Below are positions 12,011 through 20,224 of a DNA stretch of 64,000 nt, piece by piece. The DNA lies in contig OU744720.1 of NCBI GenBank assembly GCA_916613615.1, positions 65,445,971 to 65,509,970 on the forward strand, read 5' to 3'. The notes under the pieces were generated by a model, which saw only the letters and a program-made list of their open reading frames with translations, had not been told where the DNA came from and searched no databases. Numbering within the stretch: position 1 is the first letter of the stretch; every line of letters starts with the position of its first letter. The position numbers and the translations under genes are program-made. The stretch comes from Steromphala cineraria (taxonomy: Eukaryota; Mollusca; Gastropoda; Trochida; Trochidae).

Positions 12011-12222
12011 CTTGTAACTTCTTAAAGCTGACGACCTATGTCCAGTCTTCTCGGCAATTAGTTGTTCGTCCACGTCGACGCTATACTGGAGAGTTGCAAC
12101 AGAGGGCAGTAGTTGGTGTAATAACCATGGAGACCAGCAGCCTGACACAACCGGCTTATAGTGGACCTCAGAGGGTGGGCTCCGATTGGCTGATCAGCAT
12201 ACCATATTCCATGTTTTGGGTA
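12011..12222 (-). pseudogene. Crypton-type tyrosine recombinase, 3' exon part
   Basis: Read on the minus strand from 12222, this continues the recombinase frame interrupted by the LTR retrotransposon (the other half ends at 20932). It first reads PKHGIWYADQPIG, then an AGL-GYYTN block normally followed by the catalytic HxLR. After a frame disturbance it gives VDEQLIAEKTGHRS and RSYK, the conserved C-terminal His-Arg and Tyr region of tyrosine recombinases. Between these blocks a 1-nt shift is needed and the HSLR motif is unrecognisable, so the copy is degenerate. The segment ends at a donor-like TACAAG|GTATAA (GT at 12010-12009). Family: DUF3504/Crypton. Confidence 0.7.
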
Positions 12223-12929
12223 TGTCGCGGGTCCTGGCCGCTGAGTAATCGGACTGAGGCGGTGTAGTTTAAAAATGGTTTATTCTGTAAAAACATAAAA
12301 GAGACATCAATAAAAGATGATGTGTGGCCGAGGGGTATGACAACTCACCTCGGCCATGGCGTGACATGAAGTGGCCAAAAATGGCGGCAAAATATACTAT
12401 TAATGAAACTATCGTTACATTACATAAAAATTGGCATTTACGGTAAGAAAATGATATCTTATTGCACTTGCAAGTAAAATATTACTGAAAGTTACCATTA
12501 AACAAATCTCACTCACACTTACATACGTGATGGTGCTAGTATTATGAATTAGTAGACTAGTGCAGCGCGATACTTTAGAATATATTTATAATAGATTTAT
12601 GATAAACATTATAAATATTACGATCGCGAACCTTATCAATTACACGATTCTTATGAAAGAAAGGTTACATAGAAAAGGTACATACCTGTAAAAACATAAA
12701 AGAGACATCAATAAAAGATGATGTGTGGCCGAGGGGTATGACAACTCACCTCGGCCATGGCGTGACATGAAGTGGCGAATTTGAAAATGCCTACGTCACG
12801 GAACAGGTACTGCACGAGATACTATTAGTGTTACGACCATAGTAAGAGTGTGAAAAGAAGAGAGCTCGTAACAAAGCAAAGAGAAATGAAGCAATATACG
12901 AAATGTATCATGAAATACATCCGGCGACA
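12223..12929 (-). repeat. 3' LTR of the gypsy element
   Basis: 707 bp, starting TGTCGCCGG and ending CCCGCGACA on the minus strand. It contains two exact 91-bp direct copies (12285-12375 and 12686-12776). Each has a hairpin with a 9-bp stem (TGGCCGAGG / CCTCGGCCA). A minus-strand AATAAA lies at 12284-12279, about 60 bp from the LTR end, suitable for polyadenylation at the R/U5 boundary. An AT-rich stretch with TATAAATA-like sequence lies at 12580-12625. Confidence 0.95.
12279..12284 (-). promoter_or_regulatory. Poly(A) signal AATAAA in the LTR
   Basis: AATAAA on the minus strand, near the downstream end of the 3' LTR. The same hexamer is present at the equivalent place in the 5' LTR. The function is inferred from position. 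Confidence 0.5.
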
Positions 12930-12943
12930 TCCTTCCCTCCTTT
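12930..12943 (-). other. Polypurine tract of the gypsy element
   Basis: Read on the minus strand, AAAGGAGGGAAGGA directly precedes the 3' LTR (which starts at 12929). This is the position and composition expected for the plus-strand DNA primer in reverse transcription. Confidence 0.9.
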
Positions 12944-13041
12944 GTGAAATGTTGTCCTCAACATTTTAATGCTGAAAAACATTCAAACAAACAGAAATAC
13001 AAACTGAGAAAACTATTTACACCTGGAGCACAACTGACAAC

Positions 13042-15030
13042 TCATACAAAAACTTCAAAATCTGAGATACTAGCCGCCGCTGGATAATCTACCAACTCAA
13101 CTTCTTCACACGAAGACGAAAAAACTGAAGGAACTGAAGACGACGGAAAAGCCTGAACACTGAAGTTTGTGACCCAGTCTCCACTTCTTAACCAAGCTGG
13201 AAGAACTCTGTTGCGGGTAGGCCTCCCCACAGCAGAATTCGGTAATGGCTCTGGAGCAACTGCGTCAGCAACATCAGTATCAGGAGCAGAAGATGTGTTA
13301 ATCCCTTGTTCAGGAGAAGCAGATGACTGTTCAACAGGGGTTGATGGAATACTTGCAATGATCGATGTTTGAGGAATTTCCGTGGGAGTTGGAGACAAAT
13401 CTTCAAAAACTGATCCAACTGTCTCGAGACGAGTATCACTTGTGTCTCTAACCTCCTGGGAATCAATTGCATCGGTACCATGTACTGGGGACACATCCAT
13501 TAAAGGAGCTCCTGGTAGCATTACCATCACTTCACAAACACTATCTTCATCCGAATCGCTCTGTTCTTTGAATTCTTGTACCCTCAAGGACATAGACTTT
13601 TTAGTTCCTGGTTTGCTTTTCATCTGTGGTGCTCTTGGTTCAACTGGAACTGACACTAGAGGAAGAAGCATATTCCGATGCAAAGTCTTCTTTGAACCTT
13701 TGCCATCCTCTTGCTGCACAGTAAAAACAGGGATATCCTCATTTGGCTGATTCACTACAGTGAATACTTCCCGTCCCCACTTGTTAGCTAGCTTGTGTTT
13801 TCCAGCGAGACCAACTAATCGAATAAGAACTCGATCACCACTTTGAAGAGTTGAGGCGCGCACTTTGGTATCATACCTTTGCTTGTGACGTCGTCCCGCC
13901 TTTTGGGCTTCTCTTGAGGCACTTTCATAAGCAAAGTTCAATCTCTTCCTGAGATTATTCACATAATCTGTCTTGGTGTGATCCTCTTGCCTATTATCTA
14001 CTCCCAGGAATGCATCTACTGGCAGTCTTGGATGTCGACCAAACATCAGGTAGAAAGGTGAAAACCCTGTGCTGTCGTGTTTCGTAGCATTATAGGCATG
14101 CACTAGCGGAGATATATAACTCTTCCAATCAGCTTTCTTGTCATCTTCAAGAGTTCCAAGCATGTTGAGAAGTGTCTGATTGAAGCGTTCACACATTCCA
14201 TTTCCTTGGGGATGATATGGTGTGGTACGAGTTTTCTGCATTCCAGTGATATGGCAGAGCTCCTTGATAATGTTGCCTACAAAGTTTCTACCTTGATCGC
14301 TATGTAGCTTGGCTGGAAATCCATAGTGAACTAGGAAGTTATCAAACAGAACTCTTGCTGTTGTCCTGGCTGATTGGTTTCTTGTGGGTATGGCAATGGC
14401 ATAACGTGTAAAATGATCAGTGATGACCAAAATGTTTCCAAAACCACCTTTAGATTCCTCCAGTTGCAAGTAGTCCATGCAAACAAGTTCCATTGGGGAC
14501 GTTGTTTGAATATTCACTAGTTCCGCAGATTTTTTAGACGTTGGCGATTTCCTTCTGATGCAGTTTATACACCTTCTGACGTAACTATCAACATCCTCGT
14601 TCATCCCAGGCCAATAAAACCTGTTGCGAATCAAGTCTAAAGTCCTGTCTCTACCTTGATGTCCGGAATCGTCATGAATTGCCTTGAGTACTGTCTCCTT
14701 GTGATGACTTGGGAGAATGACTTGACTGAGAACTTGATCCTTGATCTTGACACGTCGATAAAGGATTCCATCCTTAATAGCCAACTTGTTACATTCAAGA
14801 AGAAGCTTTCCAACGAAGGGATTTTCAAGTGATCTCAACCTAGAAGTAAGCTTGTTTCCCTTCCTGAAAAGTTGAACAACTCTCGAGATAGATTGGTCCT
14901 TTGATTGTTCCTTTTTCCAACAATTGATGTTAGCTGACAACGATGTCAAAGGTTCTTCAGGAAAGACTGCGCTCTCGTCAAAAGATAAGACTTTCTGCGT
15001 TGTTGCAGGTTGTGGTATGCACTTGACAAA
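13042..15030 (-). CDS. pol: Integrase region of gypsy pol
   Basis: A minus-strand frame is open from at least 15189 to the stop at 13042, but family-like sequence starts only near residue 54 (about 15030). An HHCC zinc finger is visible (H172, H177, C207, C210, counting from 15189), as is the DDE catalytic core: D239 in MDYL, D298 in HSDQG, E334 in CERFN. A GPF/chromatin-type module (GDRVLIRLVG ... NKWGREVF) follows at about residues 415-470. The C-terminal ~200 residues are a Ser/Pro/Glu-rich extension. The enzyme inserts retrotransposon DNA into the host genome. It is in the +1 frame relative to RT, overlapping that frame, so an indel or recoding is needed to make it from pol. No clear own start codon. 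Confidence 0.93.
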   Translation of the reverse strand, partial: FVKCIPQPATTQKVLSFDESAVFPEEPLTSLSANINCWKKEQSKDQSISRVVQLFRKGNKLTSRLRSLENPFVGKLLLECNKLAIKDGILYRRVKIKDQVLSQVILPSHHKETVLKAIHDDSGHQGRDRTLDLIRNRFYWPGMNEDVDSYVRRCINCIRRKSPTSKKSAELVNIQTTSPMELVCMDYLQLEESKGGFGNILVITDHFTRYAIAIPTRNQSARTTARVLFDNFLVHYGFPAKLHSDQGRNFVGNIIKELCHITGMQKTRTTPYHPQGNGMCERFNQTLLNMLGTLEDDKKADWKSYISPLVHAYNATKHDSTGFSPFYLMFGRHPRLPVDAFLGVDNRQEDHTKTDYVNNLRKRLNFAYESASREAQKAGRRHKQRYDTKVRASTLQSGDRVLIRLVGLAGKHKLANKWGREVFTVVNQPNEDIPVFTVQQEDGKGSKKTLHRNMLLPLVSVPVEPRAPQMKSKPGTKKSMSLRVQEFKEQSDSDEDSVCEVMVMLPGAPLMDVSPVHGTDAIDSQEVRDTSDTRLETVGSVFEDLSPTPTEIPQTSIIASIPSTPVEQSSASPEQGINTSSAPDTDVADAVAPEPLPNSAVGRPTRNRVLPAWLRSGDWVTNFSVQAFPSSSVPSVFSSSCEEVELVDYPAAASISDFEVFV

Positions 15031-16441
15031 TGGCCTTGATACTTGAAATATCAACATCCTTGAAATCCTCCTGATAGCCGGAACGTCGAGATAAACCATC
15101 AGCATCTTGGTTTCTTGTCCCCTGACGATAAGTAATCTTGAAGTCATATGCTGATAGAGCTGCCAGCCACCGATGACCTGTAGCATCAAGTTTTGCAGTA
15201 GTGAGGACGTATGTTAAAGGATTGTTGTCAGTTTTTACTTCAAATTTATTACCATAGAGGTACTCATGAAATTTGTCAGTGACTGCCCATTTGAGAGCTA
15301 GGAACTCAAGTTTATGCGCAGGATAGTTCTTCTCTCCTTTCCTCAGAGCTCGACTGGCGTAGGCAATGACTCTCAGCTTTCCTTCTTGTCTCTGATACAA
15401 TACGGCCCCCAATCCATCTGCACTAGCATCTGTATGCACCTCAAATGGTTGACTATAATCTGCATAAGCTAGAATTGGTGGTTCTGTCAAGTGTGAAATT
15501 AGAGTGTCAAAGGCATGTTGGTGTTCCTCTAACCAGTCCCACTCGTTCCCACATGAAGTCCGTTTGCGTTTCTTCTTTGGCTGTCCTATCAGTAATTCAT
15601 TCAGTGGTTTTGCGATCTTTGAAAAATCCTTTACAAATCGTCTGTAATATCCTGTAAAGCCAAGAAATCTTCTTACATCATCAGTGTTCTTGGGAACTGG
15701 CCAAGTCTTGAGTGCAGTTATCTTCTCTGGATCAGTTTCAATTCCATCTACAGAAACGATATGCCCCAGATACTTGATCCTTTCTCTGAAGAGTTCACAT
15801 TTCGATGGTTTTAGCTTGAGTCCATGATCTTTCAGACGTTGAAACACCGCTTCTAACCTCTTCATGTGTTCTTCAAACGTATCCGAGAATATGATGATGT
15901 CATCTAAATATATGAGGCATTCCCTTAGATTCAGATCTCCCATGCACTTTTCCATCAATCTCTGAAATGTTGCTGGCGCGTTTGTGAGTCCAAAAGGCAT
16001 CCTGTTACATTCGTAAAAGCCTAAAGGTCCTACAGAAAATGCAGTTTTTGCCTTGTCCTCCTCTTCGAGCTCTACTTGCCAGTATTCCGCACGAAGATCA
16101 AGTTTACTGAACAGTTTAGCACCAGACAAACAATCAAGAGTTTCATCAATCCTTGGAATGGCATACGAATCTCGGATAGTCCGTCCATTAATCGCTCTAA
16201 GGTCCAAGCACATGCGCAGAGAGTTGTCGTGTTTCCTTACCAGTACGACATTAGAGGAGTAAGGACTCTGTGACTCTCTGATAGCTCCACAAGCAAGCAT
16301 CTCGTGTAAATGTTCCCGGACTTCTTCAAATAATCCTGGTGGGATACGGCGATGTGGTTGTTTAATGGGAGTGTCATCAGTCAACTTAATAGAGTGCTTG
16401 ACAGTGGTACAACATCCTAAGTCTGTGATACTTGAAGACAT
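14978..16441 (-). CDS. pol: Reverse transcriptase-RNase H of gypsy pol
   Basis: 487 codons from ATG at 16441. The RT domain covers about residues 30-215: KLDLRAEYWQ (first catalytic Asp), FGLTNAPATFQ, and YLDD at 178-181 giving the second and third Asp. A connection follows with FLGFTGYYRRF near 260. The RNase H has all four acidic residues: D338 in VHTDAS, E379 in KLEFLAL, D405 in KTDNN, D448 in QDADGLS. It copies element RNA into DNA and removes the RNA strand. The protease frame ends 10 nt upstream with TGA (16453-16451) in the same frame, so RT is separated from protease only by that stop. The frame then loses register with integrase before 14978. The catalytic domains themselves look intact. 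Confidence 0.95.
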   Translation of the reverse strand: MSSSITDLGCCTTVKHSIKLTDDTPIKQPHRRIPPGLFEEVREHLHEMLACGAIRESQSPYSSNVVLVRKHDNSLRMCLDLRAINGRTIRDSYAIPRIDETLDCLSGAKLFSKLDLRAEYWQVELEEEDKAKTAFSVGPLGFYECNRMPFGLTNAPATFQRLMEKCMGDLNLRECLIYLDDIIIFSDTFEEHMKRLEAVFQRLKDHGLKLKPSKCELFRERIKYLGHIVSVDGIETDPEKITALKTWPVPKNTDDVRRFLGFTGYYRRFVKDFSKIAKPLNELLIGQPKKKRKRTSCGNEWDWLEEHQHAFDTLISHLTEPPILAYADYSQPFEVHTDASADGLGAVLYQRQEGKLRVIAYASRALRKGEKNYPAHKLEFLALKWAVTDKFHEYLYGNKFEVKTDNNPLTYVLTTAKLDATGHRWLAALSAYDFKITYRQGTRNQDADGLSRRSGYQEDFKDVDISSIKAICQVHTTTCNNAESLIF

Positions 16442-16450
16442 GATGGAGTC

Positions 16451-17395
16451 TCAACGCTGTAGCATCGTAGCAACTTGCTGCTTCTGTGTATCGTTAAGTG
16501 GACTTTCTGACAAATCAAACTCATAACCATTGCCTGAAGAAGTGTCCTTAGAAGCTTGAGTAGGGTTATCGACAGGTGCATCAATAGGAACTTGGGTAAT
16601 GACACGAACCTGCTGTAGTTGACATAGCTTTGCCTTAGGTGGAATGGTAATAACTCGGGCAGATAAGTTGCAGCATCTAACTGGAATCCTAGATGTGTTT
16701 CCATGTTTACCAACTTCTACCACACGTGGACATATTGAAAGACCTGTTTGTAAATCTGAATCAACTTCAAGGTGTTCTGTGACAGCAGTGTAACTTCCAG
16801 GTATGTGGCGTACAAGACCAGTGATGGTGATCATCTGATTAGGTTGTATGGTTATAGGCTTATTCCTAGTTGACTTGACTGTACCTAATACTCCATTGTG
16901 ACAGATGGAATTCAGAGCTGTGGTCCACTCCCTTGGGACGTCCTTTGATGACTCATGGATATCAACCTTAAGGCGCTTGAGGACATTAACTCCGATACAA
17001 AGTGGAACTCGTCGGTTATACTCTGTGTCCTTAGTGATCAGCACTGGTATCAGGTATTCAATATCATAAGGAGAAATGTTAATAGAAGCCTCTATATAAC
17101 CTATATATGGAATCAAGTTGTCTCCAGCTCCAATGACATCGAGTTCAAACTCTGTGATTGACCTACGATCCAAATGAGAAAGTGTTGACTTGTAGTATGC
17201 CTCACTTACAGATGTTACCATGGATCCTGAATCAAGGAGTGCAAGACAATCAAATCCAGCAATAGAAACCATAGCTTCATTAGCATCACCTATCATCCTG
17301 TCTCTAAGATTGGTTGCGTCATTAGGGCTATCATCTCTCTCGGCTTCTACTTGCCCTACTGTAGATAGCCTCTCTAGTTTAAAGAACCTCCATGT
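16451..17395 (-). CDS. pro: Aspartic protease of gypsy pol
   Basis: The frame is open from 17395 down to TGA at 16453-16451. An ATG lies at 17296, but expression is likelier through -1 frameshifting from gag (22-nt overlap, 17374-17395). The retropepsin signature is ALLDSGSMVTSVS, with the catalytic Asp at residue 22 from the ATG, followed by hydrophobic strands and VLKRLKVDI. About 280 residues is long for a bare retropepsin; the C-terminal part (ITGLVRHIPG ... ITIPPKAKL) resembles the linker that precedes RT in many gypsy Pol proteins. It matures Gag-Pol. The terminal TGA follows a CGT codon as CGT TGA; a CGA-to-TGA transition is a simple explanation. Confidence 0.88.
   Translation of the reverse strand, partial: TWRFFKLERLSTVGQVEAERDDSPNDATNLRDRMIGDANEAMVSIAGFDCLALLDSGSMVTSVSEAYYKSTLSHLDRRSITEFELDVIGAGDNLIPYIGYIEASINISPYDIEYLIPVLITKDTEYNRRVPLCIGVNVLKRLKVDIHESSKDVPREWTTALNSICHNGVLGTVKSTRNKPITIQPNQMITITGLVRHIPGSYTAVTEHLEVDSDLQTGLSICPRVVEVGKHGNTSRIPVRCCNLSARVITIPPKAKLCQLQQVRVITQVPIDAPVDNPTQASKDTSSGNGYEFDLSESPLNDTQKQQVATMLQR
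17326..17383 (-). promoter_or_regulatory. -1 ribosomal frameshift signal, gag-pro
   Basis: On the minus strand the last gag codons are TCT TTA AAC TAG, giving the slippery heptamer T TTA AAC (17383-17377) immediately before the stop (17376-17374). After a 6-nt spacer counted from the heptamer (17376-17371), GGCTATC (17370-17364) can pair with GATAGCC (17332-17326) across a 31-nt loop. Protease lies in the -1 frame, exactly what slippage on this heptamer would give. The layout (X XXY YYZ, short spacer, stem) is that of known retroviral and coronaviral -1 signals. Only the secondary structure is inferred. Confidence 0.85.
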
Positions 17396-18261
17396 TTACC
17401 TCTACCTCGCTTACCACGACCTCTGCCTCTAGCAGGATGAGAAGTGTCAGCTGTGGGAGTGCTCTTCTGTGCCTCTAGTACTGTAAGTCGGTCCAAGATC
17501 TGCTTCAGTACTTCGTTGTCCACTGGAGGTGGTTGTGGCTTTTGTCGTTGAAGCTCTATCTTGTCCAGTTTCTTGATGATCTCAGATAGCTGTTGACCAA
17601 TCCCAGCTGTCTGTTGCGGATCAGTTACCTGAGGTTGTTGGACCGCTTTTACCTTTGACTTGTGTACAGGCTTGGATCCATCCAGAAGCTCATGCTCTAT
17701 CTCCCTGACAGTCTGTATAAGGTCTTCATATCCTTGTCCGGAATGAAAAGCAGGTCTGGTGGCATTCTTCAGAGTGTCCTTAGCGAGTCCAGTCCAGAAT
17801 CTATTCCGTAGGATACTATCCCTGGTGTGGACATCGATTCGACTTCCTCTGTCAATAGCCTTTTGTAGTAGAGTCTCAAAACGTATTCCCCATGATGCTA
17901 CGGATTCTAAGTCATGTTGACGAGCTGTGTAGAATTCCTGCATCAATGTTTCTGGATTGTCTAACGTTCCATAGAGTCCATCAAGTTTCCGAACTATAGC
18001 CTCCACTGTTGCTGTATGTCCAAGTGATAAAAGGATACTTGCAGCATCTCCTTTCAGCGATTTCCTAACAGCCTGACCTACCACCGCAGGAGGATAAGTA
18101 ACATCCTGAAGAAGACATTCTAATTCCCATTTCCAAGACTCAAATGAAACTTCATTCCTGGGAACAGGAATCTCTCCAGAAAAGGCTGATATCCTTGGAA
18201 GCTGAAACTGTTGGAGCTGTGGGTTCAGGAAAGCTTGGTTATAGTAGGGAGTACTGTACAT
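17374..18261 (-). CDS. gag: Gag of the gypsy element
   Basis: 295 codons from ATG at 18261 to TAG at 17376-17374. The N-terminal two thirds form a capsid-like region: LPRISAFSGE, then FESWKWELECLLQ and a helical block around VEAIVRKLDGLYGTLDN. This pattern resembles the retrotransposon gag/PNMA capsid family. The C-terminus (RGRGRGKRGRGKHGG) is Arg/Gly-rich and replaces the usual CCHC zinc knuckle as the probable nucleic-acid-binding tail. It assembles the particle and packages RNA. The frame is open upstream of the ATG to 18387, and a candidate spliced 5' exon would extend the protein (see 18358-18495). Confidence 0.92.
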   Translation of the reverse strand: MYSTPYYNQAFLNPQLQQFQLPRISAFSGEIPVPRNEVSFESWKWELECLLQDVTYPPAVVGQAVRKSLKGDAASILLSLGHTATVEAIVRKLDGLYGTLDNPETLMQEFYTARQHDLESVASWGIRFETLLQKAIDRGSRIDVHTRDSILRNRFWTGLAKDTLKNATRPAFHSGQGYEDLIQTVREIEHELLDGSKPVHKSKVKAVQQPQVTDPQQTAGIGQQLSEIIKKLDKIELQRQKPQPPPVDNEVLKQILDRLTVLEAQKSTPTADTSHPARGRGRGKRGRGKHGGSLN

Positions 18262-18357
18262 GGGTACCTCAAACGGAGTCTGTTGAGTTCTGAAATGAGT
18301 GTCTGATCTTTGGTGCCTTGATTTGGATTCCTCTGACTTTGGGTCAAACTTGCTGTC

Positions 18358-18495
18358 CTGTGTAGGAGAGGTTAAATAAGGAATAGATCAAACTTGATAT
18401 CGTCCTGTTGATGACTAATAGCTAATCATCTTCCTCTCTTCCTCTTCTGATATTACCTGAGATCCCACATCCAAATCCTCACATCCGGTAGCCAT
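18358..18495 (-). other. Candidate small 5' exon and 99-nt intron of gag
   Basis: An ATG at 18495-18493 opens 13 codons (MATGCEDLDVGSQ) ending at 18457 in a donor-like CAG|GTAATA. The would-be intron spans 18456-18358 (99 nt), contains an in-frame stop, and ends in a pyrimidine-rich acceptor (CTCTCCTACACAG|GACAGC). Both sides are phase 0, and the acceptor joins the frame that runs uninterrupted into gag. This would add about 45 residues to Gag. It rests on splice-site appearance and frame agreement only; unspliced use of the ATG at 18261 is equally possible. Confidence 0.4.
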
Positions 18496-20203
18496 AATGA
18501 TAGCTGAAGTTCCACACAAGTTCACACAATCAATATCCTCCTTGAATGAGCACCGTGTAAAATGTGTTGGTTTGCTAACACTAGAGTGTAGTGCACCCTA
18601 ACGAGAACATGTGTAACTATGTGTGGGGATATTCAGATTAATCAGGAATATAGCCTAACACTACCCAAACAACAAATCAATAAAGTCTGGACCACAAATA
18701 TACAATCAAAATCCAAACCAGTATAAATCCTCAATGACCTACATAAATATTCGACAAGGCCAAATGGAAAACTATCAAACACCAAACACTAGAGTATATA
18801 CACTAGAAATATATGCAATATCGCTACCAAGTAAACAAACACAAAATGTAAACAAAGGAAGCGGATGTCACCCGATGTATGTTGAAGATACAAAGATGGC
18901 AAGCATATATCAAAAAGTGGATAGAAAAGCAAAACTATTACCAATGACGAAGACAATGAAAATGTCAATAGTTATATTAAAGAAAGGCAACAAAGAACCT
19001 ATCAAGTTTATTGAAGAAACACGAAAGTGAAATACCGGAAGCAATATATACCGGAAATGACACCTTACCGGATGTTTACAAATTACATGTGTAAAACGGA
19101 AGTGTAAGTCCGAAATGTAAACACGCGAGAAGATATTACAAGTCGCGAAAAAGTTGCACTAAATTATTATTAGAAACGCGAGTGGAAACACGGGCGCGAT
19201 TCAAACAACGCGAGAAGTGAATTAGTTTAGTAAAGGTGAATGTGAAACATATCAGCACACAATCTCATTCACTCAATGTAATGATTGTAAAAAAATAGTG
19301 AATAAAACTGTCACACAATTTAAATAGAAACTATTAAATGAGACACTGACACAAGCCCTAAGAGAACATTAAGTAGAAGACATAAATTATACCATGTCTT
19401 ATTGTCTCTGAAATATAAATAAATGTATACAGATTATACTATTTATAGGCCTTCTAAATAATAATAACTATCTATGTCTCTGCAGAGATAATGCTATATT
19501 CTTACGCACCCATAGTAAACAATCAGTATGTCTACTATGCAGAATTATAAGAATATATCAAAAGCATATACCGGTATCGTGCACGTGAGAGTAAAGATAT
19601 TTCACATGAGCATGACAAATATCACATGAAATATACCATCAAAACATGTTTCATGTACAAAGCAAAATATCAAAACATGTTACATGAACAAAGCATACAT
19701 ATCGATCAGCAAAATGTCAACAAAGATCACAATGATCACAATGATTATAGTACTGAAAGATTCAAAGATATAAATCATGCGAGTCTGAAAAGTCTCATTA
19801 TCACAATTGTCTCACTTGTTTCCTCAGAGTCAATCCGTGCATATCGTGAATATCAAACACGAGAATCAAGGCAAAGTCATACCGTAGAAGCTCTGATATA
19901 AGTCACGATTATTATCAAAAGGCATGTCCATAAGAATATCACAGTTATCACATTATTGTCACTTCACATACAAATCACAGCATCTATATTAATGCTTTAA
20001 ATATGGGCGAATGTCAATCATGGTATACTTATAGATGAACTCGATGTAGTGGTGATTGACGGTGACGGTGATGGTGACGTTGATATCGTGGATGAGATAA
20101 TGATCACATAGATGATGACATCGATGACGGAGAAGACATCGAAGAAGCAGATATATTGTGATGAATTATCAGATGAGTTGTTGTTGTTGTGGCTCAACCC
20201 TCA
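18496..20203 (-). other. Long untranslated leader of the gypsy element
   Basis: About 1.7 kb lies between primer site and gag. No frame on the minus strand is convincing. Two plus-strand frames (18734-19030 and 19626-19901) are antisense, lysine-rich and without family features. A purine-rich GATGAC/GGTGAC stretch lies at 20045-20155. The region may hold packaging or splicing signals, but none can be identified by eye. Confidence 0.5.
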
Positions 20204-20221
20204 GTCCCTGTTCGGGCGCCA
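20204..20221 (-). other. Primer binding site, tRNA-Lys
   Basis: Minus-strand TGGCGCCCGAACAGGGAC, 3 nt inside the 5' LTR. It is complementary to the 3' end of animal tRNA-Lys(UUU) including CCA, and is the same 18-mer known as the lentiviral tRNA-Lys3 primer site. Confidence 0.95.
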
Positions 20222-20224
20222 TTT

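Noticed and set aside
12223..12929. Hammerhead ribozyme or retrozyme in the LTR
   Set aside because: I looked for a CTGATGA...GAAA core near the conserved hairpin and did not see one.
12929..13042. Envelope-like gene after integrase
   Set aside because: Only ~110 bases lie between the integrase stop and the LTR, so no third gene fits.
18734..19901. Plus-strand genes inside the retrotransposon leader
   Set aside because: The 98- and 91-codon frames are antisense to the element, Lys-rich, and show no family signature.
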